Assembly (NCBI RefSeq): GCF_037042905.1
Contig: NC_087245.1
Location: forward strand, 29,204,001-29,268,000
Origin: Lytechinus pictus
Lineage: Eukaryota; Echinodermata; Echinoidea; Temnopleuroida; Toxopneustidae
DNA length: 64,000 nucleotides
Reading direction: 5' to 3'
The notes beneath the pieces were generated by a model. That model ran no database searches, was not told the DNA's origin, and saw nothing but the letters and a program-made list of their open reading frames with translations. Position numbers and translations under genes: made by a program. Below, one piece after another: positions 46,460-57,724 of the stretch (the stretch's first letter is position 1; every line of letters starts with the position of its first letter).

Positions 46460-49400
46460 TCATATGGATGTATTTCGTACAGAGGTCGTCGTCGTCCTAT
46501 CCTTGATCCGCTGAGAGGAGCCATGCAGGCTGGTACCCGACGAAACCTTGCCCATCACTAGGCCACGCCACAGATCGAAGACTCTGCGGGTAGCAGCGAA
46601 AGCCAGAAATATGTAAACTCCTTGGAGTGAGTTGATGATGATAAAAACATACCAGACAGCTTGCTGTTTGCTGAAAGCAGCTATGAAGCCGAACATCCAT
46701 GTGAAGCCCATGAGTGAAGAGATCTTTAGTAAAGAGGATGAAATATGACTTGATCAGGGTGGTGTTTCACATCTGACCAATGCTGTCATGCCTTTTATAC
46801 CGCGCGCAACTAGGCATTTAAGTGAGACTCTAAGTCATACTTAAATATTTGTGAAACACCCCCCTGGTTACAGAACGACACTCATCCCATGCAAAAAAAT
46901 CCCATTACTTCACTCTAGGTCACCATCAATGTGGCCCCTCTCCAATTAAAAAGGAGTCGCAACAAGACATTCAACATGCATACAAAAAAAAACTTGCAGA
47001 ACCATGCAAATCCTAAAACAAAAGCCAGTAACTTCTAGTTATACGTTTTCGCGTAACAAACAGTTTGGCATACTTTTGTTTTTTATTATTTTGAATTCGA
47101 ACGTTTGATACATTAAGAGAGAAGTAAAAATATACATACTCTACACAAGGAACATGTTTGTATCCCCCCTCACACATTTTTTGTCAAGACCCATGTTTTT
47201 TTACAGCATGGATAATGGCATTTTCATCTTGGTATATTCCTACCTTAACGGCAATTTTGAAGAGTTCCTGGTGGTCCTTCTGGTTTTCTGTTCCCTCTTG
47301 CAAGGTCTTCCTTTCCCTCTTGCTCTTCAATATGCCACGCATCGTATCCAAGAAACAGGAGAAATTGAACGCCAGCAACACAAGGACTGGGACGCCGAAT
47401 GCTATGAGGTTAGCTTGCCCTCCGCCAATCCAACATGTTTGTTCATCGCCGTAATGCAAATCAATGCCTTCTACGAAGAACATCAGGGCCAGACAGGTAG
47501 CCACAATCAGCAGAGGCAACCCTGCGGCTAATGATAAGTAAAATATGAGGACTTTGCGATTTGTTGTCAATACCCTGATCGTCTTGCTGAATCCAAAGGT
47601 TCGACGGAGATCGTATGCGATTGAAGAAGACAGGGTGAATGTAGTCAACCATAAGAAGTGCGATATTGCCGCTAGAACGCTGCACAGGCGTTCAGACACC
47701 GAGCTCGCCATACCGCCAAACAAGAGTAGGCACTGTGCCACTAGGAGGGTGCCACAAAAGATCATGATGAGCTGGTTGCTGACGAGCCGACGAAGAGATG
47801 GAAACGTGATGTAACAGACGAGCGTTGTGAATAGCGACACTAGTGACAGGGTTGTGCCTACAAGGCTAAGGGTTGTTTGTATGGACGAGTAGTAGAAGAA
47901 AAAGTCCTGCGTTGTTTCATTAAACGTGCCATTTTGACTCAGGAACTGACACACTCGGATCGTGTCACTATCAAGTAAAACGTATTCGCCAGGTGAAATG
48001 ACATCACCAGATGGCACGTATTTCAACATGCCACTGTCTCCAAGACGGATAAACAGACTGATGTTAAATACGTAGCTGGGACATAAGAGCTCGTCGGTCG
48101 CGGGGATACATCTGAACGTTGACATGTTCTCAGTGGTATCATTTCTATTGGGTATAAAGTTATAACTTGCTGTAAATACTTTAAATCCGTAAGTGGAACG
48201 TATGTTTGGGGCCGTGTTGAAGGGTTGCTGGTCGCCTCTCGGGGCAGAATTATTTCTTAGATCCGTAAAATTTGTACAGATACAGTCACCATTACCAAGC
48301 AGTGCACATCTACTTGATATGGAAAAAGAGGAGATTCGACACTCGGTGTTGTTTGAAGCGTTAAGAGATAAATCAGTAATCATGCTACTTATGTCGTCGA
48401 AATCAGAATCAAGGCATTTTTGGTTTAATTGCCATATGAGAACTGTTTTGTACTGACCACCAAAATCATTCTCTTCGCATTCTATCAAAGTTTGGTTTTT
48501 CATAGTGATCAGTAACCGCGCGAAATTACAACTTTCATGTATCAAATGTAGACTTTGGCACAGTCCTTGGTCACTTGTAATCATAGTAGCCGTGACCACT
48601 TTGCTTTCGTATGATTCCAGGAGACGGCAAACTGAATCATCTGCTGAGACATCTTTGGCACATTCATCTCCGATCATTTCGTAGCCATCAGAACATGATA
48701 GTCTAAGACATGAGCCAATGTATGGATCGAAAACCTCTCCTGACTGACACGCAACTGTTGTTTCAGAAATAACCGTGTTTTCTTGAACTACTTTGATCCC
48801 ACTCTCAGATGAAAAATCAAAGAGGATGGACAAGGGACTTATAAACGATACAGTTCCAAATCCAGGTCCTCCAGAACATTCAGGGGGACACATTCGTCGA
48901 CCGGGCGGAAACTGTCCGACGTTGCAGGCGTAACAAACAGGGTTTTTATACGAAACACAGTCTCCATATCTATTCTCCAGGATAATATGCGCGCTAAAAG
49001 ACGCGCATGCCAACTGAAGTGCCATGTCAGAGAGGGGTGGACATTTTTCTACGTAGTTTACGGAATCCCCAATGCATATTCTCGCCGCTGTTTCCTCTGA
49101 AGAAGGAACCACGGAAAATAGACATAACATGTCACGAACTATTTCATCTACTGTTCGCGAGTGGTTTTTCAGGTCTTCAACGACATCATCAGGACAGTGA
49201 AGTAATACCTTCCACGGTGTTAGTTTTAAGAGTTCCACTCCGTTACAAATCGCGCAGTATACATTCCTATAGCTTAATATATCATCCAGAGAAAGTGGAA
49301 TATACTCATAATTGAGTGATCCTAAATGAGCAGATGGGGATTCACATTTCTCCCTCATTTGATCGCTAACAGATGCATCAGAACATTTTGAGATGAGATA

Positions 49401-50757
49401 GTAATAGGACGAACTTGGAGTTTTTTCTATTCTTTCACAGCTAAAGTAAGAACGGTCGTATCCGTACAAAGTGGAATTGTTGCTGGATTCTCTTGGGTGA
49501 TCTTTGGACGCAGCCTTAGGGCAGCAGTCACCGAAGAACTGACAAAATTCATCACAAGAACATCCTCGATTACCATCCTCATTTACCATACAAGATTTTT
49601 CTGGACAACTGTGCCGGTCGGGGCAAATCGGAATCGTCAAATTTCCTATCGTGACATTCAATGGACCCTCGGATAAATCTGCAGTTGGAGAAAATGAACG
49701 CAGAATTGTTGAAATGAAGTGATTGGTAAAGTCCAGTTATTTATTGTTGTTAACATTTGTTGAACGAGTCACCCTCGTGAATCCACTGTATTAGCATAAT
49801 CATTATCATTAAGATCACTACAGCCACTATTGTTATCCTCCCCGTCGTCTGCGGACAGTCATGCACTTACAAGGCTTTTATCTACATGACCATGATCATC
49901 TCGAGATTAAATACTCCTCATCCTCCTCCTTCTACTACTCCTGCTGCATGCTACTACCACTACTACTACTATCATAAATTACTGCCAGCACTTCTTCTTC
50001 CACTGATCATGCTGCAGGGCCCTAGGAACTATTTTTTGACTGGGGGTGCTGATGTCAATTTGACAAAAAAAAGGTCATTTTCGTCCCGAGAAATTTGACG
50101 AGCAAAAAAAATGGGTTTCTGAAAAAGAAATGTTGGTCATTTTGGGTACATTTCTCAATTTTGTCATACCGTCCAGAAAAAATAGGGGTGTTGCCTTTGG
50201 AAAATAATCCACGCTGCATCCCCAAGGAAAAGTTTAGGGGTGCTTCAGCAACCCCAGCACACCCACTTCATAGGGCCATGTGATGCTGCCACTAATATGA
50301 AAAAAAAACCAGCTGTTCTTGTATTATATGACATAGTGATATAACGTCTCCATACGCTTCGAGAGGACTTTGTTGCTGCTGCTGCTGCAGCTGCTACTGC
50401 TATTAGTACCAAATGATCAGTGTGAGAGCTTTAACCCGCAACATATTATATTCTTTATTAATTACAAAAAATAAAAATGATTTCATTGTATTTTCTAATT
50501 CCTAGGAAAAAGAGAAGTGTCGATGCTAATTTATTTATTCGAGAAAAATAATAACACTACTTACTTTGAGGTACCTGATGTGATTGTTCTCCACAATCTA
50601 TAGCTTGACTATTCATGTCCAGCCCAGTTGAGGACAGAGATGATTCCGTGGTCTCTTGGGATACAGGAGTCACCATCGTTGACGCGATGAGAGTCCTCGT
50701 CGTCAATAACAGGACTATCACATTCCGGATGGTAGGTAGATGTTTACTCCAGGCCAT
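46460..50757 (-). CDS. Somatomedin-B-domain adhesion/secretin-class 7TM receptor
   Basis: Three exons join in phase: 50757-50565, 49678-47244 and 46723-46460 (TGA), totalling 2892 nt, 963 residues. Exon 1 starts MAWSKHLPTIRNVIVLLLTT, a signal-peptide-like or anchor segment. Residues about 83-118 form a somatomedin-B module (CPEKSC, then GCSCDEFCQFFGDCC). A Cys- and Asn-glycosylation-rich ectodomain of roughly 540 residues follows. Seven helices begin near residue 666: TM2 about 696-720, TM3 about 730-755 with LCSVLAAISHF, TM4 about 774-798, TM5 about 820-842, TM6 with SSLMGFTWMFGF, and TM7 with NSLQGVYIFLAF. Cysteines before TM3 and in loop 2 (QTCWIG) form the usual disulfide pair. I see no GPS cleavage motif (HL followed by T or S) before TM1. 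The ligand is unknown. Confidence 0.9.
46755..46868. mobile_element. Short MITE with CAGGGTGGTGTTTCAC ends
   Basis: A 114-bp element whose left end CAGGGTGGTGTTTCAC pairs with right GTGAAACACCCCCCTGG. It lies in the receptor intron, about 30 bp upstream of the last exon's acceptor. Confidence 0.65.
50015..50280. mobile_element. hAT-like MITE with near-perfect 8-bp target duplication
   Basis: The ends CAGGGCCCTAGGAA and TTCATAGGGCCATG are inverted. They are flanked by TCATGCTG (50007-50014) and TGATGCTG (50281-50288), one mismatch in eight. Eight-bp duplications and CAGGG termini indicate the hAT superfamily. It is 266 bp, non-coding, in the first intron of the receptor gene. Confidence 0.65.
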
Positions 50758-50934
50758 TATCACTCTGAAATTCTTGTAGAATTAACGAATAATTTGCATA
50801 TATTGAAGAAATGTGATTGAAACTATCCTGATAACGTTTTTTTTTTAAATCATTATGTTCACTGCAGCATTTAATTAGCAGCATTGGGTATTTCCTGACA
50901 CTATTCAAGTACTTAACAGCAAAATCAGAAATAC

Positions 50935-51137
50935 TGTCCAATCTTGGATATCACGAAGTCTGTAAAAGGGTACGTCATCGAATCATTATGAGGTTGGATC
51001 TCGACATCATCTTCAGTCCTAACAAAGTGGGAAGGGGCATTCACATGAAAATGGGCCAACTGTCTTTCCTTCATACGGGATTCTGTGACTGGAATACTTA
51101 TGTTTAATATATAAATCAATAAAAACAATATTTTCAT
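50935..51137 (-). CDS. Possible alternative upstream exon of the receptor, with a signal peptide
   Basis: ATG at 51137 (purine at -3) opens a frame with a clear signal-peptide-like start, MKILFLLIYILNISIPVTES. A weak donor (ACA then GTATTT) at 50935 leaves phase 2, which would join the acceptor at 50764 (TTTCAG) and read into the receptor start as QVIMAWSK. If used, the receptor would gain about 70 residues and have two hydrophobic N-terminal segments. It could instead be an upstream ORF or chance. Transcript data are needed to choose. Confidence 0.35.
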
Positions 51138-53080
51138 TCTTGAATGAAATATCCCTCCCGTTTTGATGATGATAACAATACTAAATTACATTGAGTGAAA
51201 CATACCTTCAAAAGCGGTGCTCTTCTTCTACATTCTCTGCATTCAAATCGATGAAGAAGTTTAACTGATAGACCACTGAGCAAGATTATAATTTATAATT
51301 AAACACCGGGAAATCTGCAACGGTACAATGTTTCATCGATTGACAAGAAGGGAAATCTGATATATTTAAGTAATTTCTAAGAATGGATTCTCAAATTCTT
51401 TTAAGAAGAAAAAAACCTGAGAGGCTCCACTGTATGTCGGTCGCTATAACTGCTTTCGAAGTTTAATGCAGGCCATCATCAACAAACCGCCTTTTAATAA
51501 GCATCGGGGTTTCAGAGGCAAACGTTGTAAATCAACTGCCGACATGGCAGCGCCGCGACGTGTCGTTCCGCCTGCTATGATTACTTTCATTGAGATGCAT
51601 CAGCCTTGTGAACTTCCAAATCATTTCAAGTATAAACATCGATATGTTAACCCATAATTTATGCATAATCAGGGAAACGAAGCAGCGATGGTAAGCTCGA
51701 TGACCAATAGGCGGCTAGAATGTTCAACTACAGTATGTTACCAACCTGAAGTGTATTCGTTATTTATGCCCAGTATATTATAGTCACCTGTCTACATGGT
51801 ATATATTTCTTTAATATTTCAAAATGAACATAAAACATTTGCCAGTTTGGAGGGGTTTTTAAATTGTGGAAAGAGTCATATATATCTTGATCAAGGTTAT
51901 TTTGGTGTTTTTAATGCCATCAAACTATTGTGATGTTTAGTTCCTTCTCAATTATTATTTTCCTATACTAATTTATTTATTGTTGTGGTGGCTGTCAAGA
52001 CAAACCCTCTAGGGTTTTATACAGAAGCCATTTTCCATTTTTGATCATGTAATTTGATCTAAATCATTGTATTTTGATGACCATATTTTTACCTGTTGAT
52101 GTAACTTTTTATATAGATAGAATGGAATAAAATCATATTGAATTGATTGAACTGATTGAAAAATATACTTCATGCCATGCTATCATCGTTTTATCTTTAA
52201 TAACTTGAAACATATTATTTTAACAATGACGCCCAGTCATTAAGAATGTCAATGAAAGCCATTAAAAAACAAAATCTTAACACGCTAAGGCAAGGTAAGA
52301 GGTAAGGTGAATGTTAAGAACACTTTACTGTAAAAACGTTGTTTAAAATTTAAAGCGCGTTGTTTAAGTTTAAGCCCGCCACTTTAACAACTACTGCTTA
52401 AACTTTTAAACAACTGTTTAAACCTTTTAAACAACTGTTAAAACTTTTGTTTTAAGTTGTTAAAAAAGTTTTAACAACTTGTTGTTAGAGTGAAAGGTTA
52501 TACATCGTCCTATTTTATTTCTATGAATTTCACGTTTCGAAGGTTGCTAGGTATCTAAAAACGCTGCACTACCAATGATGAAGAAAGGAAAAAACTATAA
52601 ATTAATGCGACCAGTATTATATTTACCGTAAGCTCTGGCCGTAATGTAATCTATTCCTCTCTATTTATATGGGTTAATTCTGCGACAATAATTTTTTTAA
52701 ACACCGGAATTGAACCTCCATGGAAACAGCAACGCGATATGGCACCAGGGGAAAGATGGCATTCATGCTGCTTATTTTTAATCAAACAGAGACATCTTCT
52801 CGAATCTCTGAGGACCGGGTTTCAAAGTAAGGCTTTCTATGCCCTACAGTTCAATTATGGTAAAGATTGAAATATGACGGTGGTGGTAAGCAATTGTTTA
52901 CACATTCATCGAATTTTATCATCTGCCCTCGCATCAACGAAATGGATGATTTAATGCAAGACGAAGAAGAATGGGCGAAGGAGAGGAGATGGTTATTCAG
53001 TAACACGGTTTGTTACGTTTTCCTTTTCCATGACCTTCTTGACATTTGATGGTTCGTTGAAAATGTTATTAGACCATACA
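51138..53080. other. Intergenic region, no gene supported
   Basis: Only short frames occur on both strands, none with a splice or domain signature that I can support. A GTTTAAAC-type repeat at 52330-52495 is the only recognisable element. Confidence 0.5.
52330..52495. repeat. GTTTAAAC-rich palindromic repeat
   Basis: About 165 bp dominated by imperfect repetitions and inversions of AAACAACTGTTTAAAC and TTAAACTTTTAAACAAC, ending GTTTTAACAACTTGTTGTTA. Similar sequence flanks the foldback MITE at 40308-40914 on both sides, so this is a dispersed repeat family. Confidence 0.65.
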
Positions 53081-53437
53081 GGAGCATAGCTAGCCTATAA
53101 TCTACAGCGGAGGCTGCAGTTGTTGTCTTTGCTGTTATGCTGAACGCAATCGATACGTCTGATGTGGCAAAGACTCCGAACTGCGTCTTGCTTTGGATGT
53201 TTGTTTTTTAATTATTATTATCGACAATGAAATGACGCCAGTTTTTCGTACGAGAACTTCTCATGTATAATAATAATGAATAAGAAATCCGACCAATCAA
53301 AAATACGTTGGAAAGAAGAAGCTAATGATATCTAATATGTAAGTCATGTGACATTGCATCACTTTCTTCATCCAAAATGGCGAGTACGAGTACACGCGAG
53401 AAACTTCTGCGAGAAAGTTTGGATCCCGAGTTTGGAT

Positions 53438-53590
53438 TATGCTGCCGATAAACTCGGCATTCCTAGTGGGAAATTCTGAGACCTTCAAGAATCTGCCATT
53501 CGTAGCGTTATTGACGACGGGAAGAATATATCTGTTGCTTTACCAACAGGATATGGAAAAGGGCACCAGGCAACCAGGCAATCCCTTTGT
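53438..53590 (+). pseudogene. RecQ-like helicase N-terminal fragment
   Basis: In one plus frame, YAADKLGIPSGKF is followed by a TGA at 53477, then DLQESAIRSVIDDGKNISVA and LPTGYGKG. This matches the start of RecQ-type superfamily 2 helicases: a Phe/Leu-Gln-rich entry followed by Walker A, where the usual Ser or Thr after GK is replaced by Gly. Nothing recognisable as a downstream helicase motif (such as DEAH) remains. I regard it as a broken fragment carried in the surrounding inverted-repeat transposon. Confidence 0.55.
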
Positions 53591-53841
53591 TTTACGATTA
53601 TCTTCGCGATCACGGCTGTTATGATGGAGATGTCTCAAGTCGTTGGCACACGACCAGCAATACAGGAACCGGTCCCGGTACCACCACATGTCAAACGGCG
53701 AGATCATGGGGAAATACGAATTGATAATCGTTAATTTGACGTCAGGTCTTTCAAATATACTTGAAAATTAAAGTGTGTCGAAATATTTAATATATTATAT
53801 AACGGTTGTTTAAAAACATTAAAACGTTATTTTTGTAGATA

Positions 53842-54148
53842 TTGGCCCGTCTTTTGAAGTCAGGTTTAACTTAGACCAAGGTCTAACTCTGTACTAAAAT
53901 TATAGGGAGCCAAAAAAAGTTTATATTGTATATTTCTTATGTTTACTATTTTGTTTCCTTTTGTTTTCATAAATGAAGAAAAGTACTTCAGTTATCATTC
54001 CCAGACATTTATGAACAATTTTGGTGTCATGTGAGTTAAAGAATTAGATGTGTACTGTAAGGGATTTGTGCCCCAATTGGCTCTCCATAGTTAAACCACA
54101 ACTTTAAACCAGGGTTTAATTTAAACCCGACTTCAGATTACGGGCCAT
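53842..54148. mobile_element. MITE nested inside the 53-54 kb transposon
   Basis: TTGGCCCGTCTTTTGAAGTC with AGGTTTAACTTAGACC at the left faces GGGTTTAATTTAAACCCGAC with TTCAGATTACGGGCCA at the right. Further in, GGGAGCCAAAA faces TTGGCTCTCC. It is 307 bp and AT-rich inside. Confidence 0.7.
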
Positions 54149-54442
54149 TAAGTAATATGTATTCCTATCTCTTATCCCCATTAAATAATGGACGAGCGGA
54201 ATCTTTTTCTTTGCGACTTCCTATATCTGATTGGTCGAACGTAACTCCGGTCTGCCGTATTTGGCGCGGTTGTTGAATTATACATAGATCCGCAATTTTG
54301 AATAAACATGAATATTGATTAGGCAGACAGGAGTGTATAGGCGGTGGTTGTAGTCTTTGCCACACCAAACGTATATATTGCGTTAGCATAACAGCAAAGA
54401 CAATAACTGCAGCCTCGCCTAGACTGTAGGCTAGAGCATATA

Positions 54443-55489
54443 GCGGGCTTTTTTTTGGGGGGGGGTAAAAATAAGAGTGATGGTCTTGAATAGAATGGTG
54501 CAGCTTTGCTTTAGCATCGATCAGAGATCAAGCCTCGATGAAGAATGTTTTGAATTAAGAGTAACTGCAGGAGGCTGGAATATATAAGTGATCTCGACGC
54601 ACACCACTAATGGGATCCGGCAAGTAATGGTTGGAAAAATATTCATATAAAATCAACGGTGCATATCTGAACAATTTTTTTCATATGGACATAGAGAGGG
54701 ATTACTACTGGATCTGTTCAGTCCCATGGGAGAGCAGTAATTTGTCAATGCTGGATTTTTGGGGAACTTAATTAGTTGCCCAAGAAACCATGTGAGCACT
54801 GTGACTGCAACCAAGTTTGCAAACTTTGCATGTAGTCTTGGTTTGAGCCCCTGTAGCGCAAAAAAATACTCGAAAACCCCTTTTCATATTTTTAGCGTTT
54901 GAAGGATATTGGATGAACTAGCAAATCATAAAGGTGTGGATGATGTCATTTTTAAGACTTATTTTTGGCGATTTTTTCAAATCTCATTTTTTTTTAACAC
55001 ATGAGTCTATGGGGGAAATAGTTAGTGGTGTGTGCCCTGAAGGAACCTTGCTTATTTTTGTTGCGGATAAAGAATTCCGCATACTTCGAACGTACGCTCA
55101 CACACACTCGCGCGCGCACCCCCACACACATGCCCTCTCACACATATAACCAGCAAATTCGATTCAATTCGTTTACATGCAGAATGCAAATAAAAACACA
55201 GACAGAAATGCATACAGAAATATACAAGCAAGATTTTATTCCGAGACAGTCACTTAATAATTAACTTTCATTTCAAATACCGATGAAGAGCTTTGCGTAA
55301 TTACGAGATGGGCGCACGATGATTTCCAAACAAAATACAAGTTGGTTACCATCACCCGTACACACTTTTAAGCACATATATTTTCAATTAGATTACGTAA
55401 AGTTTCTTCTGCGGAATTGAATCTCGTGCTGAAAATGCACTAATCCCACATCTAGTCTATATATTATTCAATCGACGCTGTACGTTCCC
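54443..55489. other. Intergenic region, no gene supported
   Basis: Contains a T8/G9 run (about 54450-54467), a short CA-rich stretch (about 55096-55146) and otherwise AT-rich DNA. I see no exon or RNA gene. Confidence 0.5.
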
Positions 55490-55815
55490 TGATAGCAGAC
55501 ACGGTCGTAATGACGTCATAATCTGGTCATAAACTGGTAATACTGGTCGTACGTCGTATGTACGACGTCCTTACGACGTCATTTTGACGACTTTGAACGG
55601 CAACTTTATTTTGCATTTTTGTATGACCAGATTATGCCGTGATTACGACGTCATTTACTGACCAATCTACGACAAGTAAATTTGCATCTTTATCTGACCA
55701 CATTATGACGTGATTATGACATTTATTTACCAATCAACGACGATGAAATTTGCATTTTCATACGACCTTATTATGACATGATTATTTGCGAATCAACGAC
55801 GAGGAAATTAACAAT
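55490..55815. repeat. Degenerate tandem repeat with GACGTC motifs
   Basis: After a dense run of ACGTC/GACGT palindromes (55505-55600), about three diverged units of roughly 75 bp follow. Each contains a version of AATTTGCATTTTTATACGAC, ATTATGACGTGATTACGAC and ACCAATCAACGACGA. A perfect TGACGTCA occurs at 55511-55518. Confidence 0.7.
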
Positions 55816-56184
55816 TTTATTTTCAAAGCGCATACTATTTTTTTGCTATTTTTTTCAACCTTGTCATGTTAGCAAGGCTATTTTATATTTAGAAAGGAAA
55901 AATATAAAGAATTATAGTACAGAAACAAAAATTAGGGAAATAGAGCTATGATCATTCTTCAAAGAAAAAAAAGCTCCAAAAGCAGAGGCAAAAATAGTAA
56001 TTTCTTGACTGGTTGCCTACCAAAACCAAATAAGAAGAAGAAGAAGCTTTTTATGTCAAAGAAGTTCGTATCTACTTGTAAACTTATTTCTTACTTGATA
56101 TGCAGACCCCGACTCACCCCACCCCATCAAAATTCCTGACTCCGCAGAATTCGCCGGGTGCGACGTACGTGCTGGTGGCGGGCT

Positions 56185-56196
56185 TGCGCATGCGCA
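56185..56196. promoter_or_regulatory. NRF-1-type palindrome TGCGCATGCGCA
   Basis: An exact match to the NRF-1 consensus palindrome in a locally GC-rich stretch (about 56150-56280) of otherwise AT-rich DNA. It could mark a promoter, but no gene start is recognised beside it. Confidence 0.4.
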
Positions 56197-56297
56197 CTGC
56201 AACCGCCAAGTCGCCAACATTTGAAAAAGGTATTCCCTATTATTGCCGTTTATCGAACGAGAAGTGCGACGGAGAAGGCCGTTAATAATTCAACTAC

Positions 56298-56907
56298 TTA
56301 AAGGACAAGTCCACCCCAACAAAAAGTTGATTTGAATAGAAAGATAAAAATCAAACAAGCATAACACTGAAATTTCATCAAAATCGGATGTAAAATAAGA
56401 AAGTTATGACATTTCAAAGTTTCGCATAATTTCACAAAACAGTTATATGCACATCCTGTTCGGTGTGCAAATGAGGGAGCCGATGACATCACTCACTCAC
56501 TATTTCTTTTGTATTTTATTATATGAAATATGAAATATTTTTATTTTCTCTTCACTGTCATGTGAAACGGAGTTTCATTCCTCCCTGAACACATGGAATT
56601 CCATTATTTTAACATTTTGTGGTTCAAACAAGGAGGTCCTAATTGTCAAACTCGTAAAAATTGAAATATTGTATAATTCAAACAATAAAAAACAAAAGAA
56701 ATAGTGAGTGAGTGACATCATCGACTCTCTCATTTGCATATCACTGAGTTGAGCATAGAACTGTTTTGTGAAAAATAAGCGGAACTTAAAAATGTCATAA
56801 CTTTCTTATTTCACATCCGATTTTGATGAAGTTTTCAGCGTTATTCATGTTTGATGTTTCTATATTTATTCAACTCAACTTTTTTCTGGGATGGACTTGA
56901 CCTTTAA
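56298..56907. mobile_element. TTAA-flanked foldback MITE, copy C (best copy)
   Basis: TTAAAGGACAAGTCCACCCC at the left faces GGGATGGACTTGACCTTTAA at the right. The two arms, each about 230 bp, are inverted copies: the left has GAAATTTCATCAAAATCGGA and AGAAAGTTATGACATTT; the right has AATGTCATAACTTTCTTATT and TCCGATTTTGATGAAGTTTT. The centre (about 56520-56690) is the loop. A foldback structure with TTAA borders suggests piggyBac-type mobilisation, though the termini do not begin with CCC. Confidence 0.75.
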
Positions 56908-57514
56908 AGAACACGGGTCAGATTTGGACAACGTCTTCGAAGACATTCGCAGTAAATTAGATAACCATTTTCTATGATTTTCTTTTCGTAATTTGTTAAA
57001 TGGCGGGGCTTGCACGAGGTTTCGTCACTGACACTGGCAATCCCATCCCGTCCGGCGCTCGCTCGGCCGGCGTGGCTGCGCCGAGCACCCGCTGTGGACA
57101 ACTGGCCGGTGGGCCTGGTCAAGTCTGCACACCTAACCGCTATAAAGATTTGAGTTAAGATTTAACATAAATTTATTTTCATTTCACAAAATCTTTCAAT
57201 TGATGATGTTCCTTATATTCTTATAAGTGTGCAAAAAATCTCATAAAAATTGAAAGAAAAAAAATGATTTTCCGGAAAAATTTTCGGTCATGCCTCATGC
57301 TACATCATTCCAGAGTCATTTTCAATGTCAGATTTAACAAAATGATTGATAGTAGCAGTGCCCTATGACTTTGTCTGCACACCCATTCACTTAATTTACA
57401 CACGATGCGAGGATTTCGATGAGAAGGGCTGCATTTTGAGGCCGTCACGTGATAAAATGCCCTAAATTCATTATTTTCCAGCATTTTGATTAAGATTTTT
57501 AATGAATAGATCTG

Positions 57515-57724
57515 TTTATGACATTTCAGGAAAAAGAGAGGGAGACCCAAAACCACCTGTACCGGCGACACACATGGGGAGATGAGGAGATGAAGTCGGT
57601 GAATATGACCTGGCCCGGGGGAGTTTCCAGAAGAAGGCTCAGAATCGCCGGATGCCAGGAGTGGAGATCCTTCGTAGCTGCCCTACATGCCAGGAGGCAT
57701 CGGGCAGTAGGTAAGTAAGTAGGC
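57515..57724 (+). mobile_element. Truncated LINE 3' end (C-terminal ORF2 fragment)
   Basis: A plus-strand frame ends EEMKSVNMTW, then EWRSFVAALHARRHRAVGK and TAA, preceded by a GRPKTT-like remnant that is now frame-disturbed. This matches the extreme C-terminus that I recognise from non-LTR retrotransposon (RTE/jockey-like) polyproteins, which ends just before a short 3' tail. Here GGTAAGTAAGTAGG follows at once, like the tail repeat. Everything upstream of about 57515 is missing, as expected for 5'-truncated insertion. Confidence 0.55.

Larger units (their letters stand above)
53082..54442. mobile_element. Transposon with about 95-bp terminal inverted repeats
   Basis: The left arm (53082-53179) contains GGAGGCTGCAGTTGTTGTCT, TTGCTGTTATGCTGAACGCA and GATGTGGCAAAGACT. 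The right arm (54350-54442) is its reverse complement with about 10 to 15 percent differences. The 1.36-kb interior carries a RecQ-like coding fragment (53438-53590) and a second, smaller inverted-repeat element (53842-54148). No transposase is visible. The superfamily is not determined. Confidence 0.7.
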
